This document shows, one piece after another, positions 7,072 to 14,814 of a stretch of 64,000 bases of DNA. A program made the position numbers and the translations under genes. The DNA is from Desnuesiella massiliensis (GTDB lineage Bacteria; Bacillota; Clostridia; Clostridiales; Clostridiaceae), in contig NZ_LN879455.1 of NCBI RefSeq assembly GCF_001403615.1, forward strand, positions 496,001 to 560,000. The letters run 5' to 3'. Under the pieces are notes generated by a model. That model was given only the letters and a program-made list of their open reading frames with translations. It did no database searches and was not told the DNA's origin. The first letter of the stretch is position 1. Every line of letters begins with the position of its first letter.

Positions 7072-8913
7072 TTGGCATATATGTTCGACGATAAAAAGTT
7101 TAAATACAGAATGGTATATTTAGTGGGAGTAATTTTAGCGGTGCTGTTCATAAATTATATGAGTACCTCTATAACCACTAAGCAGATTAGTTATAATGAA
7201 TTTTTAAAGTTAGTTAATGAAGAGAAGGTGGAAAAGGTTGTACTGCAAAAGGATAGGATATTAATAAAGGCTAAACCAGATAGCGGATATGCTAACAAGG
7301 CCTTATATACAGGATACCTGTGGGATCAAGAGTTAGTAAAGCTTTTAACTTCAAAAAATATAGAATTTACTAAAGAAATACCTAATAATGATCCATTACT
7401 AAATATAATATTATACTGGGTAGCTCCTATTATAATATTCATGATATTAGGAAGGTTCATATTTGGCAGACTTGATAAAAAGATGGGTGGAGGAGTAATG
7501 TCCTTTGGAAAAAATACTGCTAAACTTTATGCTGAAAATGAAACCGGAAAGACATTCAAGGATGTAGCAGGGCAAGAAGAGGCTAAGGAATCCCTAGTAG
7601 AGATAGTGGATTTTTTACATAATCCTCAAAAGTATGCGGAAATAGGGGCTAAGCTTCCTAAAGGAGCTCTTTTAGTGGGACCTCCTGGAACTGGTAAAAC
7701 TCTTTTAGCTAAAGCTGTAGCTGGAGAAGCTAAGGTTCCCTTTTTCTCCATGTCTGGTTCAGACTTTGTAGAGTTATTTGTTGGAATGGGCGCCTCAAGG
7801 GTTAGAGACTTGTTTAGGCAAGCAGAAGAGAAGGCTCCCTGCATTATATTTATAGATGAAATAGATGCTATTGGTAAGAGCAGAGATGGCAGCCTGCAAG
7901 GAAATGATGAAAGAGAACAAACCTTAAATCAGCTTTTAGCTGAGATGGATGGCTTTGATTCTTCTAAAGGAGTAGTGATTTTAGCAGCTACCAATAGACC
8001 AGAAGTATTAGATAAAGCTCTTCTAAGACCGGGAAGATTTGATAGAAGAGTAATTGTGGATAGACCTGATTTAAAGGGAAGAGAGTCTATATTAAAGGTT
8101 CATATAAAGGATGTTAAATTAGGTGATGATGTGGATTTATCCTCCGTAGCTAAGGGGACACCTGGAGCTGTAGGAGCAGACCTGGCCAATATTGTTAATG
8201 AGGCAGCTTTAAGAGCAGTTAAGCATAATAGAAAAGTGGTGCTTCAGGAAGATTTAGAAGAAGCTGTAGAAGTGATAATTGCTGGTAAAGAAAAGAAGGA
8301 TAGGATTCTTTCAGATAAAGAGAAGCGAATAGTAGCTTTCCATGAGGTAGGTCATGCTTTAGTGGCAGCCTTATTAAATAATACGGATCCTGTACATAAA
8401 ATAACCATTGTTCCAAGAACTATGGGTGCTCTAGGCTATACTATGCAACTTCCTACAGAAGAGAAATATCTAGTTTCTAAAGAGGAGATGCTGGATCAAA
8501 TAACTGTTATGCTAGGTGGAAGAGCTGCAGAAGAGGTAGAGTTTAATATTATTTCTACAGGAGCTTCTAATGATATAGAAAGAGCTACTCAAACAGCAAG
8601 AAGCATGGTTACTATATATGGTATGACAGATAGATTTGATATGATGGCTTTAGAGTCTATAAATAGTAGATACCTAGATGGTAGACCAGTACAAAATTGT
8701 AGTGCTGAAACAGCGGCTTTAATAGATGAAGAGACCTTAAAAATAATTAAAGAGTGCCATGATAAAGCCATAAATATTTTAAAAGATAATAAGCCTTTAT
8801 TTACTAAAATATCTGAAGTACTTATTGAAAAAGAGACTCTTCTTGGAGAAGAGTTTATGGCTATGGTAAATGAGTATAAAAATGAAGCCGAGCCAGTTAA
8901 AGAAGAACAATAA
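7072..8913 (+). CDS. ftsH: ATP-dependent zinc metalloprotease FtsH
   Basis: A 613-residue membrane AAA+ protease that extracts and degrades membrane and unstable cytosolic proteins. Two membrane helices (residues 14-32 and about 110-130) flank an extracytoplasmic domain. The AAA module has Walker A GPPGTGKT (203), Walker B IIFIDEIDAIG (about 258) and the second region of homology RPGRFDRRV (319). The zinc protease motif HEVGH is at about 424. The C-terminus is short and acidic. The start is TTG at 7072 or ATG at 7081 (MFDDKKFKYR); neither has a nearby ribosome site because a hairpin occupies the position. It follows pepV by 56 bases. Confidence 0.95.
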   Translation: MAYMFDDKKFKYRMVYLVGVILAVLFINYMSTSITTKQISYNEFLKLVNEEKVEKVVLQKDRILIKAKPDSGYANKALYTGYLWDQELVKLLTSKNIEFTKEIPNNDPLLNIILYWVAPIIIFMILGRFIFGRLDKKMGGGVMSFGKNTAKLYAENETGKTFKDVAGQEEAKESLVEIVDFLHNPQKYAEIGAKLPKGALLVGPPGTGKTLLAKAVAGEAKVPFFSMSGSDFVELFVGMGASRVRDLFRQAEEKAPCIIFIDEIDAIGKSRDGSLQGNDEREQTLNQLLAEMDGFDSSKGVVILAATNRPEVLDKALLRPGRFDRRVIVDRPDLKGRESILKVHIKDVKLGDDVDLSSVAKGTPGAVGADLANIVNEAALRAVKHNRKVVLQEDLEEAVEVIIAGKEKKDRILSDKEKRIVAFHEVGHALVAALLNNTDPVHKITIVPRTMGALGYTMQLPTEEKYLVSKEEMLDQITVMLGGRAAEEVEFNIISTGASNDIERATQTARSMVTIYGMTDRFDMMALESINSRYLDGRPVQNCSAETAALIDEETLKIIKECHDKAINILKDNKPLFTKISEVLIEKETLLGEEFMAMVNEYKNEAEPVKEEQ

Positions 8914-8933
8914 TTAATCGTTAAAAAATAGTT

Positions 8934-8975
8934 AGCCGTGACTCTGAATTTGAAGGAGTCACGGTTATGCTTTTT
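8934..8975 (+). terminator. Rho-independent terminator after ftsH
   Basis: A stem formed by CCGTGACTC (8936-8944) and GAGTCACGG (8956-8964) is followed by TTATGCTTTTT. It ends the lepB-pepV-ftsH transcription unit. Confidence 0.88.
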
Positions 8976-9106
8976 AAGTTTAGAGGTACAAAAAATAAAT
9001 TTGCAGTTTTTTTACAAAAAGTATTTTAATAATGGATAAAATAAGGTATAATATTTTCCTATTGCCTGAAATATTCAAGTTTTATAAATGAGAAGGTGGT
9101 GTTCTT

Positions 9107-11242
9107 GTGGATAAAGATTTATTAAAAGGGAATGAAAATTCCTTAGAACTCCAAACAGAAAAATTAAAGCTAGAGGAAACGATTCAAATAATCAACGCAG
9201 AAATTTTAAACTATATTTCAAAAAGAAAATATATGACTGAATATATACTAGACTATAGAAAAAATATAATTGAAGAATATAGAGATGATGAAGATAAATT
9301 AATAGAATACTTTGATCATGAAAGATATGTTAAAGAGGAGGCTTTTAAAACCATAGACAGAAGGTTGAAAGAACTCACTGCTTTATTATCTAGCCCTTAT
9401 TTTGGCAAGGTAAGCTTTAGGGAAGAAGATTTTAATGATCAGGAAGAAATATATATTGGAAAGTTTGGGGTGACTCCAGAAGGAAGCTATGAGCCTGTAG
9501 TGCTGGATTGGAGAGCACCTGTAGCCTCTCTGTTCTATACAGGAAACCTTGGGGAGGCAAGTTATAAATCTCCTCAAGGGCCTATAAATACTGAAATACT
9601 AGCTAGAAGACAATTTATCATAAAGAACGGTAAGCTAAAAGGAATGTTTGATTCTGCCTTAGATGTTAAGGATGAAATACTTCAGATGGTATTAAGTTCT
9701 AACAGTGGAGAAAAGCTTAAAGATATTATAATGACCATACAAAAGGAACAAGACGAAATAATAAGACAAAATAAGAACGGCATAGTTGTAGTAAATGGAG
9801 TAGCTGGTAGTGGTAAAACTACTATAGCTCTTCATAGGATAGCCTATCTTTTATATAATTTTAGAAGCTCTCTACAGGATAAGATTTTGATATTAGGACC
9901 AAACAGTATATTCATGGAGTATATAGCTAATGTGCTTCCAAGCCTTGGAGAGGTTGGAGTTAGACAGAGCACTTTTAAAGAGTTCGCCCTATCTATTTTA
10001 AATTTAAATGATCACATAATGGATTTTAAAGCCTATATAGAAAGAGTTTTAAGCTCAGATAGAGAACTTACTCAGGATATAAAATATAAGAACTCTGATA
10101 GCTATATTGAGAAGCTTGATGAGTTAATCCAAGATAAAAATAATAGCTACTTTAAAATAGAGGACGCTTATTTTAGAGATGAAGTTGTAGTGACTTCAGA
10201 GCAGATAGAAGAGATGTTTAATAAGCATTATAGCTATATGCCTTTATTTAGAAGATGCAAAAAAATCAAAAGAATAATAATATCAAAGATTAAGGATAAA
10301 AGAGATCATATATTTAGAGATATGGAGCTAAAATATAAAAAGTATAAGGAGTCCCTATCGCCAGAAAAGTTAAGGCTCGAAGAAAATAATATAGAATTCC
10401 AAAGAAAGAACGATATAAGAGATTTAGTTAGGGATGTAGCTAAAGCTAAGGAGGCTTTACATTGGCTTAATCCAGGATCTGCAGAAGAAATATACTTGCA
10501 ATTTAATGAGTTTAAAACTTTAATACCAGAGGATTTAGCTCCTATGCTTTATATAAAAATTAAGCTAGAGGGTATAAAGTATAAAAGTGATATAAAACAT
10601 ATAGTAATTGACGAGGCTCAAGATTATAGTAAGCTCCAATTTAGGGTTATTAAAGAGCTTACTGGATGCAGCTCCTTTACCGTGGTGGGAGATGTAAACC
10701 AGAGGTTGATACCTTATGATGAAGAGGCTGCTATGCTTAACTTAGAGATTATTTTTAATGAAGTACCAATGAGCAAATTTTCTCTAAATAAGAGTTATAG
10801 ATCCACCAAGGAAATAATGGAATACGCTAATAAATATCTTAAGAAAGAAACCATAGTTCCTTTTGTTAGAAGCGGTGATGAAGTTTTAACTCAGGAAATT
10901 TATTCTTTAGAGAATCTAGCTCATATAGTAAAAGAAAAAGCAGAGGAATTCTATAAAAAGGGTTACGAAAGTGTTGCTTTGATTTGTAAAAATGAAAAGC
11001 AAATCCATAAGCTTCAGAGCAAGATTAAAGAAGAGCTGCTTGTAAAAGTAATAGATAATGAAGATATAATATATACTGGAGGAACAGTACTTATACCTTC
11101 CTATTATGCTAAAGGGTTAGAATTCGATGGAGTTATAATAATTGATGATGAGCCTAAAAATAATGAAGAGAATTTAATAAAGTATATAATGTGCACTCGT
11201 GCTTTACATGAATTATGTGTTTTAAATTTTAAAGAATTTTAA
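9107..11242 (+). CDS. helD: HelD-like UvrD/Rep-family helicase (RNA polymerase recycling factor)
   Basis: A 711-residue superfamily 1 ATPase. The N-terminal coiled coil (residues 1-95, EKLKLEETIQIINAEIL) is the arm that HelD inserts into RNA polymerase. Then come YIGKFGVTPEG and VLDWRAPVASLFY, Walker A GVAGSGKTT (about 232-240), Walker B VIDEAQDY (about 503), VGDVNQRL, SYRSTKEI and the C-terminal KGLEFDGVIII and YIMCTRALHEL motifs. In Firmicutes HelD frees stalled RNA polymerase. The GTG start has a GAAGGTGGTG site. It is a single gene between two terminators. Confidence 0.9.
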   Translation: MDKDLLKGNENSLELQTEKLKLEETIQIINAEILNYISKRKYMTEYILDYRKNIIEEYRDDEDKLIEYFDHERYVKEEAFKTIDRRLKELTALLSSPYFGKVSFREEDFNDQEEIYIGKFGVTPEGSYEPVVLDWRAPVASLFYTGNLGEASYKSPQGPINTEILARRQFIIKNGKLKGMFDSALDVKDEILQMVLSSNSGEKLKDIIMTIQKEQDEIIRQNKNGIVVVNGVAGSGKTTIALHRIAYLLYNFRSSLQDKILILGPNSIFMEYIANVLPSLGEVGVRQSTFKEFALSILNLNDHIMDFKAYIERVLSSDRELTQDIKYKNSDSYIEKLDELIQDKNNSYFKIEDAYFRDEVVVTSEQIEEMFNKHYSYMPLFRRCKKIKRIIISKIKDKRDHIFRDMELKYKKYKESLSPEKLRLEENNIEFQRKNDIRDLVRDVAKAKEALHWLNPGSAEEIYLQFNEFKTLIPEDLAPMLYIKIKLEGIKYKSDIKHIVIDEAQDYSKLQFRVIKELTGCSSFTVVGDVNQRLIPYDEEAAMLNLEIIFNEVPMSKFSLNKSYRSTKEIMEYANKYLKKETIVPFVRSGDEVLTQEIYSLENLAHIVKEKAEEFYKKGYESVALICKNEKQIHKLQSKIKEELLVKVIDNEDIIYTGGTVLIPSYYAKGLEFDGVIIIDDEPKNNEENLIKYIMCTRALHELCVLNFKEF

Positions 11243-11276
11243 GAGATTCTCTTAAAGAATTACAGAAACAAAGAAT

Positions 11277-11314
11277 AAAGCTTAGGGATAATGTTGAGCC
11301 CTAAGCTTTGTTCT
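11277..11314. terminator. Bidirectional terminator between helD and the coat genes
   Basis: Arms AAAGCTTAGGG (11277-11287) and CCCTAAGCTTT (11299-11309) pair perfectly. A T-rich tract follows on the plus strand; the minus-strand exit (ATTCTTTG) is weaker. It serves helD and probably the convergent coat-protein genes. Confidence 0.82.
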
Positions 11315-11322
11315 TTAAATTA

Positions 11323-11583
11323 TTACTTTAATTCTGTCATCATTTGATTAGCTTCATTTTTTAATTGCTGAACTTCATTAGCTGGAGCATCTTTAGAAGT
11401 ATACCAACCCTTTTGTTTCATAGCATCAAAAACTTTAAATTGAATATCTTGAGCTGACTTGAAATTGTTAACTAAGGTATTTCTTAAATTTGGGCAAGAA
11501 CTTTCGGTTATTCCTGTACTATAAGCCGATATTACTTGCTTTTCAGTAGTTAATAAATCTTGCATCATTTCCTTTTCGTTCAT
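11323..11583 (-). CDS. CotF-like spore coat protein
   Basis: An 86-residue helical protein of the spore coat F family: EKEMMQDLLTTEKQVISAYSTG, then ITESSCPNLRNTLVNNFKSAQDIQFKVFDAMKQKGWY, which is the typical CotF helix pair ending in a GWY motif. I chose the ATG at 11583 (MNEKEMM) because AGGAGGT lies 7 bases upstream; a longer reading frame to 11610 has no such site. It is downstream of a second small helical gene and likely part of the same sporulation-expressed pair. Confidence 0.8.
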   Translation of the reverse strand: MNEKEMMQDLLTTEKQVISAYSTGITESSCPNLRNTLVNNFKSAQDIQFKVFDAMKQKGWYTSKDAPANEVQQLKNEANQMMTELK

Positions 11584-11624
11584 CACAGATACCTCCTGAA
11601 TATTTATCAATTATTTATATATAT

Positions 11625-11834
11625 TTACTGATGAGAATCTAAGTAAGTTTTTAAGTTATTAAAATTTTGTTTATGAATATTGCAAGCTTCATTACATAAA
11701 TTCTTTAATTGGTTATCTGTACACTGACTTGCATATTGAGAGAACTTTTTGTTTAATAGGGCTTCATGCTCAAGTTGATCTTTTAAAATATCTAGATTCT
11801 TTGCATGTAATTGTTTATCAGTTGAATTTGCCAT
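11625..11834 (-). CDS. Small helical protein, probable CotF-family partner
   Basis: A 69-residue, almost entirely helical protein (KNLDILKDQLEHEALLNKKFSQYASQCTDNQLKNLC), with two Cys residues in the second helix and one C-terminal helix ending YLDSHQ. It looks like the short CotF-associated or ferritin-like helical proteins found beside coat F genes in clostridia. An AAGGAGGTC site precedes the ATG. It lies 41 bases upstream of the CotF-like gene on the same strand. Assignment to spores is inferred from the neighbour. Confidence 0.65.
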   Translation of the reverse strand: MANSTDKQLHAKNLDILKDQLEHEALLNKKFSQYASQCTDNQLKNLCNEACNIHKQNFNNLKTYLDSHQ

Positions 11835-12000
11835 AAGTGGGACCTCCTTATTATACGATTCTTAGGTTTTTAAAGATAAATAAACCTCAATATTAAAGTT
11901 TATCATCTTTATTACAACATTATTATTAGCTTTAAAAGAATAAATATGTGTATTATTTATTTTATATGTTTGATAAAATTACATATATTTCAAAAAAATA

Positions 12001-12016
12001 AAAAAGCGACGGAAGC
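12001..12016 (+). terminator. Left half of a terminator split by the insertion sequence
   Basis: AAAAAGCG (12001-12008) is one arm and ACGGAAGC (12009-12016) is the former loop. The matching arm CGCTTTTT lies at 13436-13443 beyond the element. Removing the element and one loop copy restores a plain bidirectional Rho-independent terminator between the convergent flanks. Confidence 0.85.
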
Positions 12017-12066
12017 TTCTACTGTTGCATTAAGGCAATTTTTAAAAACTTGATAGCAGCTTATTA

Positions 12067-12105
12067 GCAAAGGATGGAAAGTTATTTTTCCATCCTTTGC
12101 TTTTT
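12067..12105 (+). terminator. Terminator-like hairpin inside the left end of the insertion sequence
   Basis: Arms GCAAAGGATGGAAA (12067-12080) and TTTCCATCCTTTGC (12087-12100) are perfectly paired and followed by TTTTT on the plus strand. It would stop transcription entering the element from its left flank, opposite to the transposase gene, and may limit antisense reading through the transposase. Confidence 0.75.
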
Positions 12106-12191
12106 AGGTTCAATATATGGTTTGTGTTGAAATATTAACCAAGATATATGCATATAGCTTCCCCCTCCCCAAAAAACAATTTTTTTAAGCG

Positions 12192-13298
12192 TTAACCTGT
12201 ACGGAAATATCCTACTGTATATTCATCAAAATCTTCGAGTAAGTTTGATCTTATAATACGCGTTAAGATAAGCATTGAGTACTTAAGAGCAGTAGTATCA
12301 CAGCATAAGTATATAAGCATATAAGAAATAAGTGCTGAAAATACTTGTATTTTTACAGCATTTTCATTGTAGCCAATTAGCTTTTTTATTTTAAGGTTTT
12401 GCTTAATCCATTTGAAGAATAATTCTATTTCCCATCTATGCTTATAGAGCTTTATTATGTCTGAAGCTGGTAAATCAAAAATATTAGTTATAAAGGTCAC
12501 TGCTTCTCCTTCTTCATTAAAAGTCATGATTTCTCTATAACTTTTAGTAGTAAGATTCTTAGAATAGCTTGTACCCATAATAACTTCAGTATCATATATA
12601 TCTTTAGAAGGATCTGATGATATCATTCGTTCCTCCATGACTATGGAATGCTTAGTAGCTCTTGTAACAAATTTTATTTCTTTCTTACTAAGCTCATCGT
12701 ACCATTTATAGTCGTAATAACCTCTATCAAAAACATAGATGCAGCTGTTATGCTCAAAGAGGCCATCAATACATTTTCTATCATTTACCTTACCTTTAAC
12801 TATGTTAATTTTCTCTGGAAATTCACCATTGAATAAAGTGCTTATCTTTATACCCGCTCTACTATTGTCCATTTGGAAATGTGGAGCAAGCTTTAGAGCA
12901 ACTAAGATTACTGATGAATCAATAATTTTGATAGGAGGAATGTCCTTCATAAGCCTAACGGCTCCGCGTCTTCTTTTAGCCTTATCTACCAAATGATAAA
13001 ATATATCTTCAAAAATTCTATAATCTCTCGCAGAATTTTTCCTGGAAAACTGGGAGACACTTGGTACATTAATAAGATTTTTAAGCTTTTTATTTGAAGA
13101 AATCTCACTTTCAGCTTCTCTAAGACTTTTGCAACCACGTATATTTAAATAAATCATTGAGTTTATATGAGAGCGTGTATCAAAATGCTGGCTTCTATAA
13201 TCACCATTGTATTTTTTTATAGTATGCTTAACAAAACTTCCACCGATTTCCGCTATTAATTTATGAAAAACTAGTTTATTATTTTTATTAGATAACAT
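12192..13298 (-). CDS. IS4-family DDE transposase
   Basis: A 368-residue cut-and-paste transposase. The N-terminal 110 residues form the DNA-binding region often annotated DUF4372 (KLIAEIGGSFVKHTIKKYNGDYRSQ, then LREAESEISSN). The catalytic acids are in IKIIDSSVI and YVFDRGYYDY, and the final Glu lies in YKHRWEIELFFKWIK, which fits the IS4 Y-(2)-R-(3)-E-(6)-K signature exactly. The ATG at 13298 was chosen because AAGGAGGT lies 6 to 7 bases upstream; an in-frame extension to 13364 runs through the SD-hiding hairpin. The gene is intact. Confidence 0.93.
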   Translation of the reverse strand: MLSNKNNKLVFHKLIAEIGGSFVKHTIKKYNGDYRSQHFDTRSHINSMIYLNIRGCKSLREAESEISSNKKLKNLINVPSVSQFSRKNSARDYRIFEDIFYHLVDKAKRRRGAVRLMKDIPPIKIIDSSVILVALKLAPHFQMDNSRAGIKISTLFNGEFPEKINIVKGKVNDRKCIDGLFEHNSCIYVFDRGYYDYKWYDELSKKEIKFVTRATKHSIVMEERMISSDPSKDIYDTEVIMGTSYSKNLTTKSYREIMTFNEEGEAVTFITNIFDLPASDIIKLYKHRWEIELFFKWIKQNLKIKKLIGYNENAVKIQVFSALISYMLIYLCCDTTALKYSMLILTRIIRSNLLEDFDEYTVGYFRTG

Positions 13299-13300
13299 AA

Positions 13301-13355
13301 AAAACCTCCTTGTGAATGGTTGCTTGTCACTTCCATTTAACCACAAGGAGGTTTT
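13301..13355 (-). promoter_or_regulatory. Hairpin that would mask the transposase ribosome binding site
   Basis: Arms AAAACCTCCTTGTG (13301-13314) and CACAAGGAGGTTTT (13342-13355) are perfect complements around 27 bases. On the minus strand the second-made arm holds the transposase AAGGAGG site, so a transcript entering from upstream would bury it. A transcript starting inside the loop would not. This is the arrangement other IS elements use to avoid activation by external promoters. Confidence 0.8.
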
Positions 13356-13427
13356 ATTTTTCATTATTAAATTTCTACCAATTAAAATGTGTCAATATAA
13401 AATTATTTCTTTAATGCAACAGTAGAA

Positions 13428-13443
13428 ACGGAAGCCGCTTTTT
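13428..13443 (+). terminator. Right half of the split terminator
   Basis: ACGGAAGC (13428-13435) is the second copy of the 8-base target duplication; CGCTTTTT (13436-13443) is the arm complementary to AAAAAGCG at 12001-12008. The twin P-loop ATPase gene ends 27 bases further right on the minus strand, so the intact hairpin probably terminated it before the insertion. Confidence 0.82.
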
Positions 13444-13469
13444 CTATTGCATAAATTATGAACTGTGCA

Positions 13470-14570
13470 TTAAGAATTAGATATAAATTCTTTTTCATAA
13501 CCCTCTATTCTATTCAGAATATCCTTATTTACGCTATCTAATTTAGAAAAATCCATATTTCCTATATAATATTCTTCTAATTCATCATGCAAAGCCTTAG
13601 CAGAAGAAATAATGGCAAGACCCTTTTGTATTAGACTGTAGAAAGTGTCCTTAGTGTATTGGATTTCCTCTCTATACTTATTAAATACAGATTTATTACA
13701 TAAGTCCTCCATATAGATTTGATTACCTACAAATAGCTTTCTGTTTATTTCATTGGAAGATAGAACAGCTAAGGAAAGCTTAGGAATTATAAGATGCTCT
13801 AGCCTTTCAGGAATAAAGGGATCATGATAAATTTCTACATAAAAGCCTCTTCTTAAGGCTTCCTCAGAAATGTACTTTAATATTTCTGTTTTTCCTGTGG
13901 AAGGACCGCCATTTAAAACATATATATTATTACATTCCTTATAGAGAGAATCTACATAAGTGACAATTCCATTGGGTGTAAAGGCTGTAGCAAATAGATG
14001 CCTGTCCGTACCTAAATTTGAAACAGAGGATTTAAGTAATTTTTCTTTAAATTCTTCCTTGAAATGACTTAATTTAGAATAATTTAAGGCTTCGCTGTTA
14101 TAATTGCTCCAGTCATCATGAATGAATTTTGCTGCACCTAAATATCTATAGGCTCTTTTAAAGGTTTTTCCTATTTCTCTACTTATATCCATTATTTGCT
14201 TTTTTGAACCTTTAAAGCCTTCTTCCCTCCAACATTGACCCATATTTAATATTTCGTCTACTGCCCCTGGAGTTATAGGGTCTACTACATGAGGTGAGGT
14301 ACCATCCAAAAGAGCTACATTGAGTTTTTTAATAACCACTCCATCTAAAGAGTTATTATCAGAGGAACAATGATGATATTCTATGTCATATCCTTTGTTA
14401 TTAAAATAAGTACCTACATTTTTCATTAAGGATGATTTGCCAGTACCAGGACCACCTTTTATACAGATTATTCTTCTAGCTTCTTCTTGGCTTAGGATAT
14501 ACCTATAAAAAGAATAAAAACCCTTAGAGGTGTTTCCACCAGGAAACATATGTCTTATAGAGGCTACCAA
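13470..14570 (-). CDS. Twin P-loop ATPase (PRK06851-like), function unknown
   Basis: A 366-residue soluble protein with two P-loop NTPase halves. The first Walker A is IKGGPGTGKSSLMKNV (about residues 37-52), and the second is LNGGPSTGKTEILKYI (about 216-231). Each half is followed by a similar YDIEYHHCSSDNNSLDG- or FYVEIYHDPFIPERLEH-type segment, so the protein looks like an internal duplication. It matches the uncharacterised Firmicute family often annotated PRK06851. The TTG start has AGGAGAGTG 10 bases upstream; an out-of-frame ATG-TAA lies between. It is monocistronic and its natural terminator is interrupted by the insertion sequence. Confidence 0.8.
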   Translation of the reverse strand: MVASIRHMFPGGNTSKGFYSFYRYILSQEEARRIICIKGGPGTGKSSLMKNVGTYFNNKGYDIEYHHCSSDNNSLDGVVIKKLNVALLDGTSPHVVDPITPGAVDEILNMGQCWREEGFKGSKKQIMDISREIGKTFKRAYRYLGAAKFIHDDWSNYNSEALNYSKLSHFKEEFKEKLLKSSVSNLGTDRHLFATAFTPNGIVTYVDSLYKECNNIYVLNGGPSTGKTEILKYISEEALRRGFYVEIYHDPFIPERLEHLIIPKLSLAVLSSNEINRKLFVGNQIYMEDLCNKSVFNKYREEIQYTKDTFYSLIQKGLAIISSAKALHDELEEYYIGNMDFSKLDSVNKDILNRIEGYEKEFISNS

Positions 14571-14610
14571 TTACATCACTCTCCTAAAACTAAAACTAAG
14601 CATCTGAAGA

Positions 14611-14653
14611 AAAATAGCTAGTCAGATATACTAATATACTGATTAGTTATTTT
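14611..14653. promoter_or_regulatory. Imperfect palindrome between the ATPase and nifJ
   Basis: AAAATAGCTAGTCAGATATA (14611-14630) and TATACTGATTAGTTATTTT (14635-14653) pair with few mismatches around CTAA. It lies in the divergent promoter region, 40 bases upstream of the ATPase gene and 160 bases upstream of nifJ. It could be an operator or a transcribed leader hairpin. I recognise no known motif. Confidence 0.4.
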
Positions 14654-14814
14654 CTTTAAGATGACTAATATATAATATGCAGAAGAGTAAATTTGGTTAT
14701 TATATTAATAATAAATTATAAAAAAGCAAATAATGTATGAGGATTGATTAAAACACAAACAATAACTATGATCTTGAAATAAGATTTTAAAGTATAAATA
14801 AAGGAGGAAATCTA

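Larger units (their letters stand above)
12017..13427 (-). mobile_element. Complete IS4-family insertion sequence
   Basis: A 1411-base element bounded by perfect 17-base terminal inverted repeats: TTCTACTGTTGCATTAA (12017-12033) and its complement (13411-13427). It is flanked by an exact 8-base target duplication, ACGGAAGC (12009-12016 and 13428-13435). It carries one DDE transposase on the minus strand, intact from start to stop. It sits in the loop of a terminator. Perfect ends, a perfect duplication and an intact gene suggest a recent, potentially active insertion. Confidence 0.95.
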
